Source: Oidiodendron maius Zn (taxonomy: Eukaryota; Ascomycota; Leotiomycetes; Myxotrichaceae). From it: a stretch of 64,000 bases of DNA. Where the stretch lies: the NCBI GenBank assembly GCA_000827325.1, contig KN832905.1, positions 1 through 64,000 on the forward strand, given 5' to 3'. Made by a program: the position numbers and the translations under genes. Numbering within the stretch: position 1 is the first letter of the stretch; every line of letters starts with the position of its first letter. The notes under the pieces were generated by a model, which saw only the letters and a list, made by a program, of their open reading frames with translations, searched no databases and was not told where the DNA came from. Positions 46,416 to 57,000 of this stretch are shown in pieces.

Positions 46416-49115
46416 TTATCGTAAAAGCTTCATAAGCCCTTCAATATCGCCGGGAGTATCAATAAGTTTTACGATATTTGAGATCTGACGAGACCTGTCC
46501 AGGCCGTATACTGGCACTGATAGAGACTCAAACTTCTCTTGGAGTATCTCCCAACTCAAGGAATGTGGTGGCTCCCCTGGTGCCTCTAACAACTCTTCTG
46601 TCAAATTTGTTCCATCACTAAAGGAGACAGTAACTTTTGTCTCCAGGCCCTTGTATTTTAAATCTCCATCCACCGTTATGCGCTTGGTAAGTTCATTTAA
46701 GTCATGGTCCAACAAATGATTGTACATGGTCCATCCGAGGCCACTTCCATGTATCCAAGCTACAGCAGCCTGAAAGTAAATGCTGAACTGGCCTTCTACA
46801 ACATTCGTCGGGTGAACTTTGTTCTCAATGTTTTGTCCTACAATGGGAACACAATGGGGAGCAAGAAGCAACTCTATCTTTTCGACAGAACGGTTTCCAG
46901 CTCGTTTTCGCAAGGAATCTGCGAGAGCAATAGCGGAATGGGTCATCCGACAAGCTGGGTATGGTTTGATTGCCGTTCCAGCAGACGTCCATACTCTGCT
47001 CAATCCATCAACTAAACTTTGTAGCTTCTCGGGAGTCATTTCGGCAGGAGTGTACGCCTGAAGGAGACCAAACTCTCCCTCGATTGCCTGTTCAGCCGCC
47101 TGGACGCCCGCTTCTGCCAGTGCTACACAGATCACCGCATCATGTGCCGCAAAACCTGGGTGTAGCCTTTTATTCCATGCTCCCGTTGCCAGAAACTGCA
47201 TTGAGCCTGCTGCTTTGGAGCCCGCTAAACCATACGCCATCTCTATTGTTTTAGCATCAAGGCGTTTGAGCTTGCATATTGCGGAAACAGCGCCGAATAT
47301 TCCAGCTGTGCCTGTAATATGAAAACCTTGCTTGTAACTCTCAGATCCAAGAGCCCTGCCAATCCGGCAAGCCACTTCATAGCCGGCAGCTATAGAGGTG
47401 AGAAGGTCAAGATTGGATGTAGTATCAGACACGCAGAGCGCTGCAGAGATGACTGACACTCCGGGATGGATAATACCAGGTGCATAGGTATCATCATAGT
47501 CCAGAGAATGGGCAAAGGCACCATTGAGAAGCGCCGCATACTGAGGAGCGAATGCTGTGCCATTCCCAATAACTGTGGACGAGTTATTTGTCACCATAGA
47601 ACAAAGGCTTTTGATTCCTTTCACAAAATGAGAGCTAGATTCGGCATTCTTTGCACCATATGCAGCAACCGCAATGTAATCGAGAAGAAAACTCTTAAGG
47701 CGTTGAACATGGGTATCAGGAAGATCCTTGAATTTGAGATTTGCCACAAATGTAGCCAAGGTCTTTGTTACCGGCACATAGTCGTGCTTCATTTCTCGCC
47801 CTTGTTCACGTTTTAATTGGTTTAAATTGCCCGCAGGGTCATTTTCGGGCAGCGACCCATCCCAGACATCCTTAGGAATGTATAAATGCCCATCCATAAT
47901 TCGCCTTGATGTCCTCACGATTGCCAGAACGCTGAAATTCTGGTTTGCGATAGGTACCCCGGCTATTTCGGAGGTTTTATCAAATGACCGTTTCACCATG
48001 ACTGGGATATGGCCAAGCGGATGTGATATATTGAATATTTCTCCCGGCATAACTCCACCGTCGAGCTGCCTGTTCACCACTGAGCCTGCGACCCATCCAC
48101 AAGCCGCAGTGCAGATTGATCCCGTTCCAGCCATACTGTCATGGCAAGAGTTGTTCAATAGCAGTCTGGAGACGATATGACCTTCGTTTTTGGCATCGCG
48201 CTGAGGAGAAATAAGGACCACCATTGGCAAGCCTGGAGATTGTTCATCTACTTTTTCCCACTCTGTGCACAAACCTACGAGCTGAGATGCCTTCCCTCTC
48301 AATTCTTTGCAGCGAGATATTAGGGCCGAATCTGAGTTGATTTGTTCCGCAGTTTCATCACCGGAGATTCCCATATCTTTGGCGGCCACAAAAACGCATA
48401 TATTGGCAACGTCGCAAATGGTAATATCAATGTCCTTGTTACCGACGCTCACCACATTAATGGCATTCCCCGACGGTATTACTCCTCGAGAGAGCGAAGC
48501 TCCTATTGTCTAGAATAGGGTTAATTAATTGTAATTGTCCAAAGTCTGTCCCAGATGTAGCAAACATACATTACGGAAATCAATAAGAATAGGTGCACCA
48601 GTGCCAGGCGTTCCATCAATGCTTGCTGTGCCGTTGGAGATAGACTTTCCTGTCCTGCTATCAACAGGAACATGAGATATGATGAGTTTCTTCGTTCCTG
48701 TGTTCCAGATCCGTATTTCTTGAGAAATCAAAGTTTTATCGATGCTAGCTCCGACACGGAATCTCTTGACCATGCTCTCATCAATTGCATAAGGACCAAC
48801 AGCAGAGCTAATGTTCCCACAATTTCCGTCATAGCCAATGTCATCCTGATCAATCCCAACTTGAGCAAATTCATAGTCGATGTCAACATCCTCGCGCTCG
48901 GACGGACTGACAATGGCAATCTTAGATGTGACAACACGTGTCCCACCCATGCCGTCGATCTGCATTGGATCTGGGCTGCCCATAATTCGCTTTAAAACGG
49001 CATCTCGCAAAGGTCCAGGTGGCGGAATATGCGCCTTGGAAAGAAAAACGGCCTTGCTAGTACCGCCGCGAATATAGGCAGCTGGTATGCCGTATTGACC
49101 TGCAGAAGAACCCAT
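46416..49115 (-). CDS. PrpF isomerase - MmgE/PrpD decarboxylase/dehydratase fusion
   Basis: Two exons (48570-49115, 46416-48509) give one 879-aa protein. Residues 1 to about 415 are a full PrpF/DUF453 domain: YIRGGTSKAVFL, DGMGGTRVVTSK and YDGNCGNISSAVGP, with the Lys (65) and Cys (99) at the places of the catalytic pair of PrpF; HPLGHIPV and DGHLYIPKDVWDG close it. From about 427 to 870 follows an MmgE/PrpD domain. SLDYDDTYAPGIIHPG (D519, T523, H530), FHITGTAG (H579), WNKRLHPGFAAHD (K629) and RMTHSAIA (H706) match the active-site positions I know from cis-aconitate decarboxylase IRG1. PrpF-type enzymes move the double bond of aconitate-like acids, and PrpD-type enzymes decarboxylate cis-aconitate or dehydrate 2-methylcitrate. 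The fusion could channel an aconitate isomer. The start is the ATG at 49115. The usual separate lengths are about 390 and 480-500 aa. Confidence 0.92.
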
Positions 49116-50188
49116 TGTTATTGGAAAAATAGGTTCTACCAAGAGAGTGATAAAAAAAGCTCAGAAGAATGAATCTTGAACATGCAAGCCACATGAGACG
49201 GGTTTCGGCGTAACTCTTTCAACCCTTTAAGTACAACCGCGGTTCTCTCACGCTTCGCTCAATATTCCGTGAAATATTAGGACCACCAGAGACGGTATGG
49301 GATTTACATAGCGCTAGCTCTACGCTCCCTGTTATTGGGAGGGGTTGTGAAGTCCGAGGCATCGACGGGTGAAGGAGGCCGCTCGCGGCCCGACAGATAT
49401 GGGAGCCAATTGTTCGGCGCGGGGGGCGGAAAGAAATGGTCTATGCGCTTGTTAACCTAACAAATAAACCAATTAACAGAGTCAGCAGGCTTTCTGCCGA
49501 GTGATTCCCTGATCTGAGCCCTGAGTAAATGCATTGACTACATAATCCGTGACAATGTCAATCTCTGATATTTGTTGGTCTCTGTTGATTATCGGCTTGA
49601 CCAAAGACTTGAATATGCCGGGTTGAATTAGTTTGTTTGTGGAGGCTGATCCGAAGCTTGAGGGCGTCGATAGGCGAGCCGACCACAAAACACGTCTGAT
49701 CCAAGCTGCTGGCCATGACAATTTCTGAAGGGCGGATGTCGGCTCTTGAAGGGTGGCATTCGCGGTCACAGTTAGGTAGCCAGGGCCGGTCATCCGATAG
49801 GCATGATGATAGAAATATAGTTATCCTAGACCCAGGGCTTTTCTAGATACTTATCTAAGGTATCTATTCTAAAGTCAGCACCATCCTCGCCACAGACATA
49901 TCCGCGCTACGAAACGCCATCTACAGAGCCGAATACTGTTAAATGTATGTCAACGAGTCAGGTCGAGATGTACTTTCTTTAGTAATCATGTTATGGATAA
50001 ATGCTGCTTATATTAATCGTCATCTGTTCTTAAAACCTTATGTAACATTTCGTCGCGTAATTATTCACGGCGATTTAGCTGGTCCCTAGAGAAGCATTTG
50101 GCGTAGTTATTATCCGGCTATGACTACGGCCACTATGATACGCAACCAAAATCACACCATTTCCAGGCCCGGAACTCCATACCCAATC
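49116..50188. other. Promoter of the PrpF-PrpD gene and spacer
   Basis: No palindrome copy found. A 103-codon frame is listed separately. Confidence 0.45.
49482..49793 (-). CDS. Hypothetical small protein, possibly spurious
   Basis: ATG at 49793 and stop at 49482, 103 aa (MTGPGYLTVTANATLQEPTS at the start, VDYVVNAF-like end). I recognise no family. Its composition looks protein-like, and the phrase SEIDIVTDYVVNAFTQGSDQ suggests a helix, but there are no neighbouring exons to support a larger gene. It may be the remnant of a longer one. Confidence 0.25.
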   Translation of the reverse strand: MTGPGYLTVTANATLQEPTSALQKLSWPAAWIRRVLWSARLSTPSSFGSASTNKLIQPGIFKSLVKPIINRDQQISEIDIVTDYVVNAFTQGSDQGITRQKAC

Positions 50189-52688
50189 CTACGTTGGCGG
50201 CATGAATACCCACTCATGGGCAGGATCCGGATCCGTATCATTCACTGCTTCACCAAACCAAACCCGGGGAATTGAGTCATTTACCACGGCCCCGAAGAGA
50301 ATCCTTCCAGCGGATCCAGTGTTGCCGATCGCCTTTTTGAGGCGGTAGCATGCATAATTATAAATCGGCTTGCCATCATTCAGGATATGCGGCTTCACCT
50401 TCGAGGCCAGCAGCTGTGCCGTATTGCTCTTCTCGCCGGATACATTGCCGAGTGTCTCTGCGTCGCTGAAGAACATGAAGTAATGGGTTCCGTTGTCGAC
50501 GTAGGTATTTTCATCTTGGCGGAAACCCGCGGCGATGGCCATGAGCGTCCCTAGCGCGGGCGAGCCGTGCTTTGATTGCTTCCCACAGATGATGTAAATC
50601 CGAGCGCGGATCAGGTTGAAAAATTCTGCATCAACCGTGGCCTCGGAGCCATGATGGGGGACCTATACGTGTCAGACTTTAATATCTGGAAAGAGAAGAT
50701 ATATCATGCATCCAGTGGAGGGAGGATAGAGAGCACTCTGGACATGATGAATAAGGAAAAATTGGTATCGTTGTGCCAAGGATAGGAGGAGGGTGAGGGA
50801 GCAGCAGGACATGCCTTCATGACATCTACATATGTTATCTGTTGCTGGCCCGTGAATGCCTGCACCGTACCGGAGATGTTACAATCGCGATCATACGCAT
50901 CCCCGGTGAACACCATTGAAAATACCTTCCCTTGATGTACGACGGATGGTCTGGTAAATACGCTGACAATGCTGGCGCGGTTGGCAATGTCGTGGTTCTT
51001 CGGAGAAATCTTGCTACTGTCGGCATTCTTGGCCTTGTAGAAAGCCACCATTGAATTGCCAATGAGGTCATTATAAATACTTTGCGTTGGGCCAACAATG
51101 TGCATTTGGCTTGGCTTGTTGTACCACTGTGTCACAGAATCTGGAAGTAGGGTATTCGTGTGAGCAGAAGGTACCCTAGCGGAAGAGGGTTGGGATTAAT
51201 GGATGTTTAGTTTTTACCTTGTATTGAGTAGAAATTGTACCAAGGATTTGAAACCATAGGTATAGGGAAGGGTGTGTTTTCAGCAGTAGTCTTTAGCTCA
51301 TCCAGAGCCACTCGGATTTGATTGAAGTCCCTGACGGCCTTTAGAGGCGGCGGGGTTGGCGTCAGTGTGGGAAATCCAAGCTCGACCTTGGCGAATTCAA
51401 ACAGGCTGCCATTCTGACTAAACCCAAGCCTGAACGCCTGTCCTATGTGGAAGCTCTGTTGTACATCACCGCTGCCTATCTCGATCGGGAGAGTTGCAGT
51501 AGCTTGCCTTTTGGGACCAACTTTGCGTTGACATTCTAGAGTAATACGGCATGCCACATACATGCCGTCCCACAAATTTCCTTGACCGTCAATACATTGG
51601 CCCTTTTGAATGTCGATTTGTATCTGATTATCTTCGCTGATTTTTTCGTTGAACCGAGGGGTCGCCTCCCATTGTGGAGGCGGGCTATTAGGATTTGGCA
51701 TTTGATAAGCTCTAAAGTGATAGGAAATGCGAAGGCCTGCTTCCTTGAGTGCGTCGGCCCACCGAATTCCTGGATTCATTTCCTCTGCCGCTACCTTGTT
51801 CAGCTTATCTGCTGTGTGAAGCAATTAGCACTACCAAGTTCGATGCAACGGTTGATATTTGCAAAAGTGAGGGAATATCATCGTCCATCACAGAAACTTC
51901 ACCCGCTTGAGAGTGTCTGTTTTAACTGGGTCTTGAAATAAAACAAAAATGCTTACAGAAGGCATTAACTAGCGGCGACGGCTTCAGTATCATATTCGGA
52001 TTCATATCAGGAAATGCATGGTAGAACACAGTCGTCCCGTTAAAGCTCTTACGAAGGCCCGCGTCTGAGCCAACACTTTCTATAAGTTTGACAGCTGTAG
52101 CCCATTTAGTAGATATAACCAATTAGCTATCTAGGGGTAAAAAGCAGTCACCATTTCCGCAATGATCCCCATCCACATGTGTCAACTGTTCCCAGGTTCG
52201 TTAGCTAGCTACAGATATCTGTGTCGTGTTTCTAAGAAGCACTATCTCACTTGAAACCCATGTACAAATGCCTCGTCCCAGTATTGTGGAAAGCTAGGCG
52301 TGCCGCTGTTCGTCTGCACCATTGGTTGTCCATAATTTTTCAAGACATTTACAAGGTTGTCCAAGTTAACCGTGCTATTGGGTCCTGTGTCGATAAGAAT
52401 ACGCATGTACGAGGACTCATTTAGAAATTTAATGTAGGCTCCGGTATTGTCGCGCTGAACAAGACACATATCGACGACATTGCAATCGCCATGAGCTGCA
52501 TCTAGCACCGTGACTTGGGCCCATGGCTATTTGGGAGCGTTTTCTCTCGTTAGCATAGAATTGACAGGTGCAGAAGTGGCGAGGCTGATCATGAAGATAA
52601 CAGAATGATGAAAACTGGAAAAGAGATGACACACTTCAACACATTCAGCGGGAAAAGTGAACGTTTTGGCCGTCCTTGGCCAAGACAT
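50189..52688 (-). CDS. Metallo-beta-lactamase-fold protein, multi-exon
   Basis: Probable MBL-fold hydrolase, activity unknown. The start proposed is ATG at 52688 (MSWPRTAKTF), joined by an intron to PWAQVTVLDAAHGDCNVV near 52520. This GDCN entry with MRILIDTGP near 52400 is the first part of the fold. A short exon near 52115-52200 gives LTHVDGDHCGN, the HxDxDH zinc motif. Middle exons (51207-51800) encode a proline-rich insertion. MVFTGDAYDRDCN near 50900 gives the later Asp ligand, and PHHGSEATVDAEFF near 50640 the final His motif, followed by IYIICGKQSKHGSP. The C-terminus ends EWVFMPPT at 50189. This order is that of ComEC/Rec2-like MBL proteins. There is no clear signal peptide. Exon borders between 51800 and 52240 are approximate. 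Confidence 0.75.
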
Positions 52689-54092
52689 GGTGGTTAATCG
52701 ACAAGAATCTAAACAGCCGCGGCAGTTGAGTAAATCACTTTGGGCGAAGAACAGGCAGCAGCACTCTAGATTCAGGATGTTTCTCTTGTGACGGGTCGAT
52801 ATCACGTATTCTGCGTGGATGATAGAATTAATAACAATCGCGAACGATGATAATAGAAACGTACACAGCTGGCGAGGAGTATCAGATGATGTGCTTCACG
52901 GTCAGTCCTCTGGCGAGGTTAAATTGGTCTGCAGCCCCAAAGCCATCGATGGTCAAGCCTGGCCATATCACGGCGGGGTCTCAGCTACGACATCAAACGG
53001 GCCTGCATCCTCCCCGGCTCTCAGCTCGGCATGGTGTCTGCCTCGTGCGTAGCTGTGCCACCGTTTGCAAGCTAGGTAGGCCGGGTAAATCCATAAAGGC
53101 GCATAAGCAGAGTCGTGATGTGGCTTTAAGCACGCTGTATTCCTACTATATCGGGATAGCTATCTGCATGGAGCTTCCAGCGTCAGCTCGCTTCGATGGC
53201 CTCCTACGTTGCATTTGCTCCTAGTCAGCGTATTAATACTGTGACGGCACGTGCGACACCTGCCAGGAGGCCTGTGCACGCACTTATATTAAACCTCTGG
53301 GCATCTAGTTAGTTGCTCCTTACTTTAGTATTCGCGTGAAATACAGCACTTTACCTGTGATATCTGCTCCAGGGCTGTCACAAATACCACCAATACTATA
53401 GTACTATAATATTTTCTTATTTTATATATTTTAAGTTATACTTACTCTATAATATTACTTGATATGCTATATTTTAAGTACTAATAGTTATGCTTTAAAA
53501 TTTTGAAATTTTAAACTTAGACTATAATTAAAGGCAGTAAAGAAATTATAACCTATAATTATTAGACTATATATATATATATTAAAAGAAAGTATAAATT
53601 AATCATTTGTATTGCATGCATTTGCTAACGCGATGCAGTTACAGTTGCTTATGGTGACTAGGAGTGAATGCGACGTAGGAGGCCACCGAAGCGAGCTGAC
53701 GATTAGCGTTCTGTCGCAGCGAAGCATCCCCTACCCAGCACTGTATGAGCGCCGTTCGATTCCCCACCAATGTCAGTTTGGCCTAACCGTAGATTGCAGC
53801 ATCTGACGGTTTTCAGCTGTGTGCGCCGCCGCCATGTGCAAGCCACCTAAGAACCCCTGCATGCCGGCATGCTGGGATGGGGAACCTGGCATGGAGCGAG
53901 CATATCGAAAACGAATTAATCACCCGAAACGATCCAATCTGTTCCAACCAGGTCCGCCAGACATAAACACGACCAAAGTGCGGTGTTTGCACGGCACTGT
54001 CGTCTTCATAGATGAGAGCCCAGCGTCGCTGAGCTGCCTCTGTGATATGAATCGCCTATGTCCTCTTACTACAACAACTGGCAACAGCAGAC
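52689..54092. other. Spacer with inverted-repeat element and AT-rich block
   Basis: From 53390 to 53600 the sequence is strongly AT-rich (typical of RIP-affected or non-coding DNA) and sits inside the inverted repeat. No gene is seen on either side of it. Confidence 0.5.
53181..53701. mobile_element. MITE-like element with 48-bp terminal inverted repeats
   Basis: 53181-53228 and the complement of 53654-53701 match at about 44 of 48 positions (shared core CGTCAGCTCGCTTCG, then GGCCTCCTACGT). The 425 bp between them are AT-rich and have no coding capacity. This is the shape of a small non-autonomous DNA transposon. No clear target-site duplication was seen at the ends, and the internal part may have suffered C-to-T decay. 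Confidence 0.55.
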
Positions 54093-57000
54093 ATGTCGCA
54101 ACCACCGGCAAACGACCCAGCCGTCACCGCAGAACAGGTCAGGGCGCTCAGCGATGCCCTCGCGCAAATCGTTAGTGATGCACAAACCTATCTAGGGCTC
54201 GGCACTCCAGCAAGCGGCCCTACCGCCCCGAACGATCCGCCGACAACCACGCTGGTGTATGACTACCAAGCCTCTGTCGCTATACAGCTCGATGGGGACT
54301 GGGAGGTTTTCGACTCGTTTGTCTTGAATAGTGCGTATCTCGAGCTGAGTCTCAATGGCTACGCCGGTGTAACCTGTGCGTCTGCTGTCCCATTCTCAAC
54401 TGCCCGGTTTTTATATTGTCGATTTAATTTGAACCTAATGTTGGTGTCTTGCTTGAAGCCGAGATGGCCCTCGCCGCGTATGTCGAGGCAACATGCACTA
54501 TTGCTGGCATCGTCTTCGATGTTAGCGGGGAGCTCCCTGATCTCCAGTCCGACCGCGAGACCGATTTCACCTTTACTCTACGCGTCGCAAATGTGATCGA
54601 GGGCGTATCGGCACAGGATTTTCTTACGGCGTTTCCGGTCGCTCCCAGCTACGCAGCCATGACGGCGTCTCTAGATGCGGACGTGCGCCAGCAGCTGGAC
54701 ATAGGGGATAATAGCTGTGTCGGCCAAGTGACCATGGTGGTGCACAGGAATGCGGACAAGTCTTTCTACCTGCAAAAGATCTCCTTCGACCTCCAGGCCG
54801 GGTTTGACTGGAAACTCAACGATGACATTACTGTGCGTCGAGTGGCATTCACCGCAAACGCCACCCGCCCTACCAACACAGCCGACTGGCAGTTTGAGCT
54901 GGGAGTCCAAGGAACGGTGCTGCTGGGCGAGAAAATCGTGTCTGCGACCGCTCTGGTCAGTCTGGGGGATGCGTCTACGTTGACTCTGGGACTGGATGTG
55001 ACGGCAACTGAAACCATCACTGGCCCGCAGCTCATGGATTTTTTCGTTCCGGGGGCGTCTGAAAGGACATCTCAGCTGGTGGTGGACAGCCTCCCTCCGA
55101 GGATGATAGCATACAAGGGCGAGGTGGACTCTGTCAAAAACCCACTCACAGCCAAGGTGGTGTTTACAAAGGACGCACAACCGGAGGCCTATTGGCAGCT
55201 CTCATCCATTGATCTAAAGATCTTTCTTTCCGGGGTTTTATGGAACTCGAATGCCAAGGACGATAATAATATGTTGAAACTGACCTTGGGCGACCTCTTC
55301 TTCTCACTTCAGGCGCGACTTGTAACAACGCAGTCACTCGCGCTAGTGCCGGTACATGACCCCAAAGACATGAACCGCGACAGAGGCACGCTGGTAACCA
55401 CAAGGAGCTATCTGGTCACCACAACATACGACTATAAGGGAGAGATTGGCGGTGTCCTATCGCTGTTTAACTCAGCGTTTCGACTCGCTGTCCTGGTAAA
55501 ATATGACTCTACCACCGGGTTGACGACTTTTATGGCTTCCCTCCCAGATGGCATCTACGGGCCCTTGAACATGATGGCAGCAGATCCAGCGTTCAATCCC
55601 GCGCTCACAGCACCGGCCAACCTGCTAGACACCGCAGAAGCAGCTCCGGCACCAACCGAATCGACCGTATCACTAGACTCTGTGGTCGATCCTATTGACG
55701 GAACAGAACGTGGCCTGCGCATCATTTTCTCTGAGACAGAACTCAGCAGGGCTACTTTAAAGGCCGATTTTCGACTGGAGTGGGCGCTAACCACGTATAT
55801 CAAATTAACGGATCTGGGAATTCTATTTGATATCAAGAGTCCCCAAGACAAGGCAGCACGCACCACGTCAGGCTATGTCTATGGCAAGTTTCAAATCGGC
55901 AGTGGAGTACAGCTTCTGGCAATTGTGGCTGGGACTAAAACACCTACAGCCGCAGCGTTTTGGGCTGGTATCTCCGTAGCTGCAGCAATTCCCCTGCCAG
56001 ATGGCCCCTTGCAAATAGCTCCAAGTGCGGTGCTCTCCGACCCTGCATTTGTTGGACAAGCTGTACCTTCCGGTGGCTGGGGACTGCCCCCATTTCCAAT
56101 GGATGTGGCTCAAAATGTACTTTCGTCGGTCAACGCATATCTCCTGATAGAGCTCGTTAAGATTGGTGATACAAGCTCTACAAAGATGTCCTCGCTCAAA
56201 GCGAGAGCGTCTGGCGAAGGAACCTGGAACATCTATGCTGGTGTGCAAGCCACGGGCAATCTTACTCTGGATGTTGTTATAAAAACTGACAGCACTACAA
56301 GCCAGTTTGTGGGCCATGCAGAGCTCGGTGGTAGCTGTACTATAGGCACCGCTCCTAATCAGTACACTATCTCATTCACTGGCTATGTAGAGCGAGGCCC
56401 AAATGCTCCCTTCAGCTACAGTCTTAAATTCAGTATAGTTTCGGTGGCATCGGGTACTTTTCCACCTCCAACTACTATAGCTACTCTAGCACCGTTTGGT
56501 GAGAACGCGATTGATACTAGTAAGCTGACGGGAAAGCTTCCAGGTACAGTGTCTCATTCCTTACATTTACATGCTACTCTTCCCAACTAATATATTACAG
56601 ATGGCTATCCAATATCTCCAACTACACTTATAGGAACGGCAAGTAACAGTTTGGTCTGCACGGTGCAAGTACAACAGGCAGCATCTCCCGCAACTGGCTA
56701 TACTTTGGAGAGACTAACCTTTCGGCTGGAGCACCAAAGCCAGGAGTGGCAGATTGTCAAGAATTCATCTTTGGTGGTTCTCAAGTATGCTTCTCTAGAG
56801 CTCAACATAGACAGCCCTGGCTCAAATCCCACGTATGGACTTGTCGCATATGGTTTGGTGAGCATCAGTAACAGCGTGAATCTTGAAGCTCGAATTCAGC
56901 TTCTAACCTCCGTCGATGACCCTAATAGGGCCGGCTGGCTTAAAGTCGCCATGACAGTATCAGCTGGTGTCCAAGGGCAAGGGGACGATCTGCTGAAAAG

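Noticed and set aside
55868-56317. 149-codon minus-strand frame inside the giant gene
   Set aside because: Shadow of the long plus-strand exon, which shows consistent protein-like sequence throughout.
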